Positions 23,643 to 35,276 of a stretch of DNA of 64,000 nucleotides are shown piece by piece (positions within the stretch are counted from its first letter, which is position 1; the number at the start of each line of letters is the position of its first letter). Made by a program: the position numbers and the translations under genes. This DNA comes from Tamarix chinensis (Eukaryota; Streptophyta; Magnoliopsida; Caryophyllales; Tamaricaceae). The DNA lies in the NCBI GenBank assembly GCA_030549775.1, contig CM060172.1:8667861-8731860 (forward strand). The letters are read 5' to 3'. The notes under the pieces are model-generated. The model saw nothing but the letters and a program-made list of their open reading frames with translations, had not been told where the DNA came from and searched no databases.

Positions 23643-24680
23643 CTATGGATAATCCTCCATTTCCAAGAGGTTTGACCCTTGATGAATTATAAAGTTTTAA
23701 GGCTGAAAATCTGAAAAAGGACCCATCCATTGAGAACTTGCAGGAAAATATGAAGAATTTACTTACCCTCTTGGAAAACCATATCCCAAATGCTAATTCA
23801 TCCTTTCTAATGACCATGAACCAGCCATGTTGAGAAGAAGAGTACACATTCATCAAAGGGAAGTAATCAATCCTACCTCAAATTATGAAGAGAGTGATTT
23901 TGACTCTTCCTCGAATGGTTATTCTCAAGCACCGAGAAGGATAAGGTATGAAAAGAGAGACTATTTTCATGATATTAAGGCCTATGCCCTAATGTTTGAA
24001 GGTTCTTATAATCAAGAATAATTTCTAGAGTGGGAGTTGAGATGATTTAGAATGTGTGAGGCCAAATCATTTGATGATGTTAGTGCTTTCAGAGTAGTAG
24101 TGATTAAGCTTGAAGGGCATGTATCACTATGGTAGGAGAGTCTTGAACATAAATGAGAAAAAAAATGGAATTCAAAAGTAAGAAGTTATTCCAAGATGAA
24201 GAAGCTAATAAGGGGGAGATTTCTTCATCCATCTTACACTCAAGATATGTATAAAACAATATGTCATCTTTAAGGCAAGGATCATTAAGTGTCAAAGAAT
24301 ATATTAAGGAGTTTTAGAGGATGAAGAGAGATTGGAGCATGAAGAATTTTAAGAGCATACGATGTCAAGATTCATTGCTAGAAATGTTGAGTTACATAAG
24401 TATAAAACCTTTGATGAGCATTTCAATTTGGCTAGTAAGGTTGAGAATCACAAAAGGGAGAATATTTCAACATGATTTGGCTCCAAAAAAACTCCACATG
24501 CTTTTCCAAGGAGGCCCTAAACCAATTAAATCCACCCCTACACCCAACACATTTGATGTTAAGGGTAAACAGGTAAGTTTTGGTCCAAACAAAGGAATAG
24601 AACTTTATTTTTTTTTTAAGTGTCAAGGCATAGGGCCTATCAAAATGAGTTTCCAAACAAAATGGTTATGACCCTCATGG
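23643..24680 (+). pseudogene. gag: E4 Gag
   Basis: Starts with MDNPPFPRGLTLDEL at 23643. Capsid motifs follow in changing frames: FEGSYNQE then FLEWELR (23996-24040), KLEGHVSLW (24108-24132), LRQGSLSVKEYIKEF (24270-24315) and a C-terminal basic tail with KVEN/KPIKSTPTPN (24440-24560). This matches the usual Gypsy Gag order 'FEG...FLEW...YASLWW...QGxMSVEEYTREF'. A degenerate zinc-finger zone follows near 24615-24660 (KCQGIG). At least five stops. Confidence 0.82.
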
Positions 24681-25079
24681 ACTTAGAAGATGAATAGCAT
24701 GAATAATAAATTGGAGATGAGCCTTAGTTACCATTTTTATCTTTACACCAAAAATTGAATAATTTAAATATGAGTTCAGGCATGAAAGTTACAGTTAAAA
24801 TTTTTAATATATTTTTGTGTATTCTTGTTGCAAGGTGTCATAAGATGGAGAATTGCAAGCTTGTGACTTTTATTTGATACGAAGTATAACATGGATGATT
24901 ACATATGGATTTATAAATGAGTTTAGAGTGAAATCGAGATCGGAGGAGGAAACACAGAAGAAAATGGGTAGGATCTACCACTAGATGTTGGAGAATAAAT
25001 CATGGTAAGGATGGTATTACAAGCCCAAGAGGTCAAAAGTAGTGACTGTCAAAGGGAGTGTATTTAAAAAAAAAGATGC

Positions 25080-25480
25080 ACTATCCATGAAAAAGTGTGT
25101 TACCTTATTATAGATGGATGTAGTTGTGCTAATGTTGTATCTCGCATACTCATTGAGTAACTTAAGCTACTAACCACCACACATATAAAACTATATAAGT
25201 AGCAATGGTTAAACAAATGTAATGTGGTAGAGGTTACAAAATAGGTTTCGGTACTATTTTCCACTAGGAAAACCTACCAATACCAAGTTATTTGTGATTT
25301 TGTTCCCATAGATGCATTCTATCTCTTATTGGGAAGACCTTGGTAATTTTATAGGTGTGTAAAAAATGATGGAAGGAGGAACACATACTGCCTCATATTT
25401 GACAAAAAAGAAGCATCATCCTCACACCTATGAATTCATAGTCATTGAGCAAAAAGGGGGCTCCACATTGCAAGAAGACT
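25080..25480 (+). pseudogene. pol: E4 aspartic protease
   Basis: In one frame: YLIIDGCSCANVVSRILIE, LKLLTTTHIKLYK, FVPIDAFYLLLGRPW and KNDGRRNTYCL. The active-site triad reads D-G-C, as in the 'IIDGGSCTNVAS' proteases of this lineage with one residue changed. Three stops interrupt it. It would cleave Gag-Pol. Confidence 0.8.
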
Positions 25481-25599
25481 TTGTTTATTAATGGTAAGGT
25501 TTTAGATAAAGCCATTATTAAGGGGAAACCCTTTTTTTGTTACTGCTTGAAAGCAATGTGGGGAGTGTGCCTAGTGATCCTCAAATTAGGGTATTGTTA

Positions 25600-26440
25600 G
25601 ATGAGTTTGATGATGTGTTCCCTAATGTTCTATTTCCTGTATTACCTACTTAAAGTCATAGAGCACTAAATAGACTTTTGACCCATTGGTGTAACTCTCC
25701 CAAACAAACCAGACTATAGATGTAACCTAAAAGATACCATGGAACTATAAAGGCAAGTTGATTATTTGTTGACTAAGGGATTAATTAGAGAATCCCTTAG
25801 CCCTTGTCTCGTACCTGCCCTTATTATTCGTAAGAATGATTGATCAATGAGAATTTTTATTTATAGTAGAGAAATCAAAAATATTACCATCAAGTATATG
25901 TATCCTATACCCAAATTTAATGATATGCTAGATTACTTGCATGGAGCTAGTGTGTTCTCCAAAATAGACTTGAGGAGTGGATACTACCAATTTATAATGA
26001 AGGAAGGGGACAAATGGAATACTACATTCAAGACCAAAGGAGGCCTATAAAGGGCTGGCAATGCCATTTGGGCTATCCAATACCCCAAGCACATTCATGA
26101 GGCTCATGAATGAAGTTCTAAGGTCTTTAATTTCTAAGTTTGTAGTATTATACTTTGATGACATAATTTTATACTCCTCTAGTGGTGAAGATCATATAAA
26201 GCATCCAAAAGTTGTATTCTTAGCACTTAGGAAATACAAGTTGTATGATAATTAAAAAAGTGTGCCTTCTTTGAACTAAAGGTCACATTTTAGGGTTTTT
26301 TATATTCAAAGGTGGAATTGTCATGGATGAGTCAAATGTGGAGGCTATAATAATGTGTTTTACACCCACATCTATTTAATTTGTTTGATCCTTTCATGGA
26401 CTTACCTCATTTTATAAAAGACTTGTAAAGGGATTTAGAA
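25600..26440 (+). pseudogene. pol: E4 reverse transcriptase
   Basis: Motifs in order: NKPDYRCNLKDTMEL, GLIRESLSPCLVPALII, ITIKYMYPIPKFNDMLDYL, FSKIDLRSGYYQF, FKTKGGL, then a one-base frame change to [20 protein letters not shown] and the catalytic box [13 protein letters not shown], which is intact (26145-26180). The thumb continues to about 26440 (FYKRLVKGFRT). Breaks are few: stops near 25845 and 26049 and a shift near 26050. Confidence 0.88.
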
Positions 26441-26489
26441 CATTACTAGCCCCTATAACCAAATATTTAAAAAAACAACAAATTTAAAT

Positions 26490-26989
26490 GGACTAAGGAA
26501 GCATAAGAAGATTTTGAAATGGTCAAAACCAAGCTTAGTGAGGCTGCAATGTTGGCATTACCAAGCTTTGAAAAGGTGTGTAAATTGGAGTATGATTCAA
26601 GTGGAGTAGACATAGGAGTAGTTCTGCTACCAGAAGGGAAACCAATTACCTTCTTTAGTGAGAAGCTCAATGGTTCAAGATCGAACTATAGCACCTATGA
26701 AAAAGCATTTTATGCTATTATTAGGGAATTTCCTAAAACTCAAAGGCAAAATGATGTTATTATGGTAGTGGTAGATCACTTTTCTAAGATGGCACATTTT
26801 ACCCCATGTTATAAAATGGATGATGCCTCTTACATAGTTAACCTATATTTCAAGAAAATAGTTAGGATATATGGTATTCCTAAAATAAATACCTCTTATT
26901 GGGATACCAAGTTTCTTAGCTATTATTGGAAGACATTGAGGAGATCAGTTGGAACTAAAATTCTATTTATTACAGCCAATCATCCATAA
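26490..26989 (+). pseudogene. pol: E4 RNase H N-terminus fused in frame to integrase core
   Basis: A 156-codon open frame starts in the RNase H connection ([45 protein letters not shown]) and passes straight into integrase (FPKTQRQNDVIMVVVDHFSK, MAHFTPCYKMDD, VRIYGIPK). Between YAIIR and FPKTQR about 200 residues of RNase H C-terminus and the integrase zinc finger are missing. The integrase core keeps VVVDHFS (first Asp) but reads TSYWDTKF where 'VSDRDxKF' is usual. The junction near 26721-26732 keeps the frame. Confidence 0.88.
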
Positions 26990-27570
26990 ATATATAGTCA
27001 AACAAAAGTTACCAATAGAATCATTACAATGCTCCCAAGAAGTTTGGTCCACAAATCCCTAAGAGATTGGCACATCAAACTTATCCATGTTGAATTTGCA
27101 TAAAAATAGATCCCTCACATATGCAACCAAATGTTTTACCTTTGAATTAGTGTATGGATGTAATCCCACTACTCTTATTGATCTTTTACCCTTTCTAATT
27201 AATGTGCATACCAACTTTGAAGCCAACGGCAGAGCAAGTGCCCTTAAAAAGTTATATGAACAAGTGAGAGGAAAAATTTAGAAGGTTAATAAAATTAATT
27301 GAAAGAAAGATAACAAGCACGAAAAATACCATACATTTGAACCAAGAGACCTAGTTTAGCTTCACTTGCGAAAAAAGAGATTTCCTACAAGATAAAAGAA
27401 CAAGATCATGTCAAAAAATGATGGCCCTTTCAAAGTTTTGTAGTATGTTAGTAGTAATGCTTACAAGATTGAATTACCTCTAAAGATGGATGGTATATCA
27501 AACACGTTTAACTTGGGTGGTCTACTTCCATCCATAAATTATGAGCTATAGTTGGATGAAGAAATATCTT
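26990..27570 (+). pseudogene. pol: E4 integrase, C-terminal part
   Basis: After a stop at 26987 the integrase continues: SQTKVTNRIIT, RDWHIKLIHVEFA, then 27087-27281 with FELVYGCNPTTLIDLLPF and LKKLYEQVRGKI, and later FEPRDLV and NDGPFKVL (27340-27440) in other frames. 'SPFEVVYGxNPxTPLDLLPLP' is the hallmark of this clade. The frame ends at the purine tract before the 3' LTR. Confidence 0.85.
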
Positions 27571-27583
27571 CTCAAGGAAAGGA
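27571..27583 (+). other. E4 polypurine tract
   Basis: CTCAAGGAAAGGA directly before the TGATG start of the 3' LTR. Confidence 0.7.
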
Positions 27584-28568
27584 TGATGTGCGAGCACCCC
27601 CTTCAAGAAACTTTCAAGACACTGTCAATTTCCCTAATTTTTAAGAATTCAAAAATCTTCTAACTAGAATTAATTAATGAGTTAAAACTTTCAAGACATC
27701 CAAGCCTTATGGAAGACATGCAATATGGAAACCTCATCCTTATATGGCCCTAATATGGCTAAAAAATGGTACTTCCACAAGCCATATGTGGAGCATAAAT
27801 TTAGAGTTGATTTAGGGGTTTATTATTAGCTTTTATTTTAATAAAATAAAGATAAAAATCAAGTAAAGAATACAAGAGGTGAAATAGCCTTTTTAGTGTT
27901 ATTTTGGGCATAAAAGATTCGAAAATCAAGAAGAAGAGGGCTGAATTCTTCAAGTCCTTATCAGTGGGTTAATTACTTGTATCAAGACATTTTGGGAGTT
28001 GGGAAAGAAACCTAAGGGACTGAATTCATTAGGAATAAATTTTCTCCCTTTTGGTTAACTGTTAAGAAGAAATAAGATTTGTCTTTTACCCATTTCAGCT
28101 AATAGTAGGTTGTAGTTTATACCAAGCCATGTGACCAATGTTTTCTTTATTTTTTATGTGTAAGGTCATCTTAGATGGGATGAATCTAATTCCCAACCCT
28201 TAACTCATGGACCACTTTTGTAAGTGAGTTTACTCATTTTATAATTTTCTAATGGCTTAACACACTCATAATAAGAGTGGTGGATCAATAAATGAGAACA
28301 CAATGCATTTAGAGAGTTTAAACTCTTTTCATCATTCAATGTTCAAGTGAAGAACATTGTCTTAAACTCCTTCAAATCTTGCAAATTTTATCTCAATCTA
28401 TTCATACCTTGAGTTGTATTTGTAAGTAGCTAAAATCTAAGAACCTTAAATTTTTGTTACCCCTTCATCTCCTTCACCCTTATTTTGTTTTTCATTTTTG
28501 GTGCTAATGATATACTATTCCCACCATTAATCATTAAGCTTGACCCAATTTATTTAGCTTTTGCATCA
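27584..28568 (+). repeat. E4 3' LTR
   Basis: 985 bp, TGATGTGCGAGCACCCC to TTTTGCATCA, followed at once by the target duplication ATTAT. Confidence 0.92.
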
Positions 28569-28628
28569 ATTATTTACTTAATTTTTAATAATATCATATA
28601 TTTAATTAATATAAATCTTAAAGTGTAT

Positions 28629-29513
28629 TGTTATATAATTTTGACAGCTTATTGTATTTTAGTCTTAACTTTTAGCTAAAAGAATATCCTAAAATAAAAA
28701 ATTATTTGAAATAACTATAGAAAATTAATTAATATCTACTTGATTATATTTTTATGTACTAATTGTTAATTTTTATAGAGAATAAAAAATAGTAAAAGAA
28801 AAAAAAAAGAATTGATGGCATACCATCAATCAATAAGAAAAGTAATTTTGGGGCTAGAAGTGTAGAGGGGTCATTTGATCTGAAAACTTTTTACAAGCCA
28901 AAAAAAAGAAGGAAAAAAAAAGACCAAATAAGGATAAAGAGGAGTGAGATAAAAAGAAAACATAATAGGGAGAGGGAATAAAATAAAGAAAAAAAGAGTG
29001 GGAGAAAAGGAAAAAGGGTGTCGCAAGAGTCAAAGAAAAAAAATTTGGGGAAGAAGAGAAAATAAGAAAAAGTAGTGCACATAGAACAAAAAGGTCATAG
29101 GACCAATAAAAAGAAAAAAAAATAGGACACAATTAATGACATAGAGAGAAGAAGAAGAAAAAGGTGCATTTGGTGAGGAAAAAAATAAAAGTAGTACATT
29201 GCCGAAAGAAAAAGTTCTAGAAGAAAGAAAACAACACGGGTGCCTAGAGTTGAAAAAATTTAATATCGCCAAACATCTGAGTATAGTATTATTTTTTTTT
29301 TGTTCTAAATTTTCATCTAACGTGTTGTGATTTTATATTTAAATATTTCCACATTTTTTATTTTATGTATGATTTAGATTCTTTATTGAATTTGATCATT
29401 TTTATTTTAATTAATATCGTATTATAATTTTATTTTAGCAAGAATATGGTCAAAGTCTATTATTTATACTGATAAATCAACTAATTGTTTGATTAATATA
29501 TTTCTCTATGTGT
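28629..29513 (+). repeat. Athila-2 5' LTR, left part
   Basis: 885 bp, U3 side. A purine-rich block at 28850-29260 corresponds in place and composition to the purine-rich (coding-sense) block of the Athila-1 LTR. The long open frames on the - strand here only reflect that composition. E3 was inserted after 29518. Confidence 0.6.
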
Positions 29514-29518
29514 TTTAT
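29514..29518. repeat. E3 target site duplication, left copy (right copy 57720-57724)
   Basis: TTTAT on both sides of E3, identical. Confidence 0.85.
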
Positions 29519-30303
29519 TATAGTGGAAGATAACAAATGAATTATCCTACACAGTGCATGATCTTTTTCTTTTCTTTATTAAAGAATAATGTCAATCAAA
29601 ATAGATATAAATTTGAAGTTGTGGAAGTATTTAACAAAAACACACGGTTATAATTTTTTATCTTCACCTAGTTCAAAAGAATTCTAAAGATAAATCATAA
29701 ATTTATCTAGGGAGAAATACCTAAAATATCTCAAGATAAACTCACTTGAAGAAGAATGAAGGAAGGTCAAAATCTAACTAAGATTTTTAGTTTAATATTT
29801 ATTCATTAATGTTTTAATCGTCATCTCCACTAAATGTACAAGTTCCATATGTATACACACATATGAGGTAGCTTAACCTTCATTAATCAAGCCCAAACCA
29901 ACCGGCCTAATTAATAAAAGATTAAACTAATATATATCCATATAGTATGCAAAATGGTTTACAATTACAAATTCCAAGACATTACAAAGTATATATAAAA
30001 TATCAAAGCTACATAAAACCTAATCATGATAATATACTATGTAACCAAGCATTATGTCTATTACCTTTGCCTTTCATGAAACATTGTTACCCTTTCATTG
30101 TCATTGTCTTGCACATTAGATCTCCATGGTGAAATCTTATTCTTAAATGCATATATAACACTTGCAAGAAACACTTAGTGAAATATTATTAGGCTTGTTA
30201 TGAAGGTGAATAAGATTTCTAAGAACAATTGGTACCATCTCCAAAATATGCTAACTCTTAACCTTCAACATGAGAAGAATGAGATAGAGATGCTACTACA
30301 TCA
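29519..30303 (-). repeat. E3 3' LTR
   Basis: 785 bp; + strand TATAGTGGAAGATAACAAATG to TACTACATCA. Aligns with 56926-57719 throughout, e.g. AAGATAAACTCACTTGAAGA at 29739 and CATGATAAT/CATGTTAAT near 30025. Confidence 0.88.
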
Positions 30304-30413
30304 TTGTTCCCTTGTAAATAAGAATTTTTTCTAAAATTAAAGTTACTATAATAAGGAGATACATTACCAACGTTTAATGTTCTAAAAACTCTTCCATAAA
30401 ATTCAGGTGATTA
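30304..30413 (-). pseudogene. pol: E3 integrase, last piece, and polypurine tract
   Basis: The - strand reads PEFYGRVFRTLNVGNVSPYY, the 'LPxxYxVSxTFNVxDLSPY' end of chromovirus integrase, then the tract CAAGGGAACAA directly before the 3' LTR at 30303. The preceding part of the same domain (NNANALEF) lies at 41435-41460 beyond Athila-1. Confidence 0.82.
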
Positions 30414-31692
30414 TAGGGTGGTCATGGCGGACATACCATTTAAAATTTCTTATAGTTAATTATAGTATTGGTAAGTAAGGGTATCATTCTATATCAGATA
30501 TTAGGAGACCTCACATTTATATAGATAGCTTACAAATAATAAAATAATAAAAAACTCTAAATCACATAAAAATAAAATAATAAGAAAAATAAAACTATGG
30601 GGGTTTTCAAATAGAAATTAATAATAAAAAAAGATAAATAAAATAAAATAATAAAAAGAATAGATGAATGAAAATATGATGAATGTGCTAAAAAAGTTAA
30701 AATCCACCACTGGACTAGGTTGAAATATAATAATAATTTCTAAGTCATCATTTAATCACAAGAAAGAGACTCACTAAGTTGTAAGCCAAAGCCTTATATC
30801 ACTTACCTAAAATAAATAATATGACAAAGTGATACTATTAAATTTTATTAAATGTTAGTAGTGTAGTTGCAACAAGCGGCTCCTATATTTACCTAGATTT
30901 AAAGCATTAAGCATAAGTGGAAGTATTTCAATCTAAGTACCCGAACTAGTACCTCAAGCATGCCTAGTTGTATTTATATCCTTTAAACTACACATATCTT
31001 AACATTCCACTACTCTAATAGGAATAAAAAAACTATCATGTGAATTTTCATCTAACCTAACTGCAATTTATACATATAAGTTCTAGTATGTTCATATAGC
31101 CACTTAGTAAGGGTATAATCCTACATACGATTACTATAAGGAAGCTAAAACAAAGAATGCGCCATATAAATTATGCTTTACTAAATCACATATATAAACA
31201 ATAGCAATGAAAGTACACTTATAGAACAATCTCATAAAGCAAATAAAAAAATATTATGTCTCAAACCACAATTTAGGGTTTCAATATATTCCCCAATAAT
31301 AAATATTTATCTAATCATAATAAACAAATAAATTACACAAAAAATATATTAAAAATATATATCATAAACACAGAAATAAATAACTGAAATTAATTATGGA
31401 TGAAAATTAGAAATTTATTCAGATGAAAATTTACAAAATTTTATCTCAAATAAACTCTTCCGGTCTCTGTTTCACTCTCCCAACTAGTGCCTTTTTCTAT
31501 CTCTTTCTCTATCCTATAGTGCCTTTCTTTCTATGCCATCCTTCTCCTCTATGATTTCACTCTTTATGCACCTTTGTTCCCCAATTTCCTTGTCACACGG
31601 TTCTTTCTCCTACAGCACGATGTCTTCTTTTTCTTCTCTTCTACACCAGGTCTGCCTTTTCTTCTCTCTCTCTCTCTGTCTCTGTCTCTCTT

Positions 31693-31728
<36 letters not shown>

Positions 31729-32255
31729 CTACACTCTCTTCTCTGACTCCTAATTGCCACCTGATCCCCCTCTTCTCTCCTCTCTCTTTTTCTCCTACTT
31801 TGTTAGGCTTGAGTCTATTTTCTTTTTTCTTTCTTTTGCTTTCCTACCTACCTTTTTTGACTATCACCCCCTTTCTTCCTTTTACAATTTTTTTTCTTCT
31901 TTTCACACTACCTCTTCTCTCCCTCCTTTCTCTTTCTTTCTTCCTTTTTTTTCCCTCATCTGCTAGTCCGCACCACCTTTCTCCCTCTTATTATTAGGCC
32001 TTTGGTCAAGTTTCTCACTTGTCTTTTGGGCCATTAGTCTAAAGGACCCAAAACCACTAATTTTTATTATTTGCCATATTTTATTTTATTAATACTTTAA
32101 ACCCATTTCTTTTATATCTCTTTAGCTCAAATAATAAAACATATAAGATTATTATCACTTAAATACAAACTTATAATTATTTTCATATATTATTCAGATG
32201 AAAGGCCAAGAAACTAGGATTAAAGGGGTATAAAATATGTCAAAATATGTACTCA
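30414..32255 (-). repeat. Athila-1 3' LTR
   Basis: About 1.84 kb. Left end TAGGGTGGTC (from TGGTGTGGCC), right end ATATGTACTCA, so in coding sense it starts TGAGTACATATTTTGACA. Matches 39880-40440 and 41120-41434. The middle (31460-31990) is pyrimidine-rich on the + strand. Confidence 0.82.
31661..31726. repeat. (CT)n microsatellite
   Basis: CT dinucleotides with a few G interruptions within the Athila-1 3' LTR. Confidence 0.95.
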
Positions 32256-33236
32256 TTAATACCCCCACACTTATATTTCTTTTACTCAAGCAAGTTATGA
32301 TTCAAACCAAAGATAATAATAAAAATAAAACTAACTAGCCACTTTTTTAGGTCTCACAATTGTACTTAGCATATGCAACAAACCCTTTAAACCCATAGAC
32401 TACCTTTAGAGGACGAGTAAGGTATCATGAGGGTTTCATAAATGATACATCAAAAAAATCACACACAATTCAAATAGAAAAATAAAAAACACACCTAACA
32501 CCCCTAATCAATGTTGTCTCAAAATCTTTTACTTTCATAACACAAAGACTATCAATCAATCAAGATTCAGCATTGGGAGATTTAAAGAATTAATTTCAAC
32601 ATATATTCCACATATAAACATGACAGATATGGATAAAAATTTACCATACCCTAATCACAACAAGATCTATCCTCATGATAGATACCCTCTATTTTTCTCT
32701 CTCAAATTCATGGCTACAATTATATAAAACCACTCATATATGTGAGATAACATGATAAAAATAACAAGTTACTCATATATATTAACAAGAAAGCTCATAT
32801 TTGTGAATAAAAACCTCATGAAGGATATCAAATGCTTGATAAATGGACTGAACCATATGCTTAACTCTTGTGACTAATCTCCATTATATCAAAGGCTGCC
32901 CATCTCAAGAATTAAATAGGACTTACTTTTAGGTAGTAATATGTTTATGATATAGTAGTTTATAGAATACTATATGATTGTGGTACTGAGAAGGCCAAGA
33001 ACTAGTGGAACTCTAATAATCTAATGAAATATAAACATCAACTTCACATCAATGATAATCAATAATACACACCTACACCTTAACATGAAACTAAAATAAT
33101 GAGATAAAAAAATTAGAACATGAATAATCTCTCTCAAAATCATCTCAATATCTCCCTATTTCCCTTATGTCATATCATTTTATTCATTATTTATTTTTAA
33201 AAAAAATTACAATGAAGAAAACAAATGACAATATAA

Positions 33237-33277
<41 letters not shown>

Positions 33278-33393
33278 TTTATTAACATAAATAGATATAT
33301 TTCTTCCACTTAATATCACATACACAACTACTCTATGTATATAATATAATGAATTATCCCCTTCTACTAGCACTTAACAAGGGTAAGGATAAG
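32256..33393 (-). other. Athila-1 3' non-coding region with polypurine tract
   Basis: Starts (- strand, just before the LTR) with a tract reading GTGTGGGGGTATTAA. No env-like frame is detectable in this 1.1 kb; Athila elements often carry one here. A (TA)n run lies at 33241-33275. Confidence 0.6.
33241..33275. repeat. (TA)n microsatellite
   Basis: About 17 TA units. Confidence 0.95.
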
Positions 33394-34384
33394 TGGTGTG
33401 TGGGAGGATGGATTTCTCAAATTGATGAGAATATGCTTCAGTTGTGATGATAATAATTAGAAAAAGACTCAGTGATGGTGTATTAGGGTTTAACACATTC
33501 GAATAGGATGGAAAGGTGGCGTTGATGATTCAAACAAAATAGATACGGTTCAATGGTTATGGTTTTCTAATGGTGATGGTTTGAATGATTTGGGGTAATT
33601 AGTATATGAGTTCGACAATGGTATATTGATGATGCTAAACTTTGAAGGTTAGCGTTTAGATGAAGGATGAGATTGTGGTTTTGGGTCAGGGTTTGACTCA
33701 TATAGAAAAGATAAAATTTTATTTGGTACAGATGAAAGGTGGTAGGGTTTCGAATGGTAGTTTAGGGTTTCTAATGTGTAAACTAAATTAGGGCTTTGAT
33801 TAAATTTGAATTAGAGTGGGATTTGGATGATAATTAAAGATGGAAAATATAGGTTTAAGTAGAAAAGATAATAATTGATATCTAATTCACACAGACGAAG
33901 AGATTAAAACTTTCAAGCTAAATCATTCACACATATTCAATTAACTTGAATTAAACTCATATAGAATTCACTTGTATTCAACTTCAATATTGATCTTCAA
34001 ATTCAATGTATCTTACTCATTTCTTCTATGGCTGCTTATAGCCATCCTACCATTAGCTAAAAGTGTAATTAAAAAGATTCCAAGCTAGAAGATATTATGC
34101 TACCTTTATGCTACTTTATGCTTTACCTATTAACCAACTCTACTACTTAATTAATTAATTAGCTAATATTAATATTAATGCTTGAAAAGTCTGAAAATAA
34201 ACTCCCTCATTCCATGCATGACATGCACATGCACATGTACGTAGACACTTAGTTGCTTCTTTGGTACATTTCTAGCAACGTAGCCATTCGTTGGTCATCA
34301 AATTTATGCGAGATACTTTTCAAATAAAGAATAATTGGTTCCATTATTATAAAAGTAAATTCTTGAGTATTTACACCTACATCA
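33394..34384 (-). mobile_element. Solo LTR of the E1 family, inserted in Athila-1
   Basis: 991 bp, TGGTGTGTGGGAGGATGG to CTACATCA, flanked by a perfect ATAAG duplication (33389-33393 and 34385-34389). It aligns with the E1 LTRs, for example CACACAGACGAAGAGATTAA at 33886. A lone LTR with its target duplication is the product of LTR-LTR recombination. Orientation follows E1 (coding sense -). Confidence 0.93.
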
Positions 34385-34389
34385 ATAAG

Positions 34390-35276
34390 GTGCAAGGATT
34401 ATTTAATATGGGTAACGAAGAAAAATATATGGTTAATGAATAGGCTCAAAGGGACTTTTTCAAGGTGTACATCTTATGTAAACAAATTAGGACTCAAGAT
34501 ATTTGGTCTTGTGGCGGAAAATCTTATGTTTCCTTTATCATTTTCTTAATCAAAGCATGTTCTGAATATAAGCTTTGAATAGTACAAAATTAAGTTCTAG
34601 TAATCTCTAGAGTTCATTACAAGAGATATGGCATGTAATTTAATTAAATTAATTAAATACATATGAGGTTTGCAAAGAAAATTTGAAGCTAAGATAATAT
34701 GATTATTTCATGTGAATTCACTCAAAGAAGGAAGGTACATATGGGTTAAAATCTCACTATAGAACATGATGAATCTTAACATGCCATATAGATGGTTAGA
34801 AAATCATACATGTTATTACTCCATTCACATCTAGACATATAGATATGTGCTCCTTATATATAAAAAATGACATAAAATTTTCCACTCACTTTATTTCAAT
34901 TTTATGATCCTCTTTTAGTTAGATTTCAAATATATTCTCATCATTAACTAATTAAGGGCTCCTAAGAATCTAAATACACCAAAAACTCAAAAAAAAATGC
35001 ATGAATTGTTTTTGGAAGAATACACTAAAACATGCAAGCACAAAAAAAAAACACTCACAAAATCCCCACACTTAAACCACATATTATCCTCAATGTGTAA
35101 ACAACTAAATGGACATGTAATTTTAGGTATGGAGAGATAACATCAATACATAATTGAAAAAAGAAAGAAAGGGTAGAAAACTCCCCTATCACATTAGGTT
35201 GCCTCCCAAGCAACACTTATTTTTATGTCTTCAACCTAACCTAATCGTGGATTACTCAATCATGGTGGGTGCTTCC
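34390..35276 (-). other. Athila-1 spacer after integrase
   Basis: No gene. On the - strand it holds CATTGAGGATAATATG followed by TTTAAGTGTGGGG (35060-35095), the 'TTGAGGACAATG ... AAGTTTGGGGG' landmark that follows integrase in Athila/Tat elements, and TGTTGCTTGGGAGGCAACC (35200-35220), a short stem-capable sequence. Confidence 0.65.

Larger units (their letters stand above)
22513..28568 (+). mobile_element. E4: chromovirus-type Ty3/Gypsy retrotransposon
   Basis: Paired LTRs (22513-23474, 27584-28568), TGAT...ATCA ends, primer site, purine tract and + strand gag-pol. The 5-bp target duplication ATTAT is perfect at 22508-22512 and 28569-28573, fixing both ends. Total 6056 bp. The pol gene carries an internal deletion joining RNase H to integrase in frame. 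Protease reads like the 'IIDGGSCTNVAS...LLGRPW' type of CRM/Reina-related chromoviruses; the exact clade is not settled here. Confidence 0.93.

Noticed and set aside
28854..29272. Overlapping open frames on the - strand
   Set aside because: Phe/Leu/Ser-rich products of a purine-rich LTR block; no family resemblance.
31533..31997. 154-codon open frame (+)
   Set aside because: Lies over a CT microsatellite and T/C-rich LTR sequence; composition artefact.
32256..35276. Env-like gene in Athila-1
   Set aside because: The region where Athila elements may carry one has no open frame with membrane segments or signal peptide once the solo LTR is removed.
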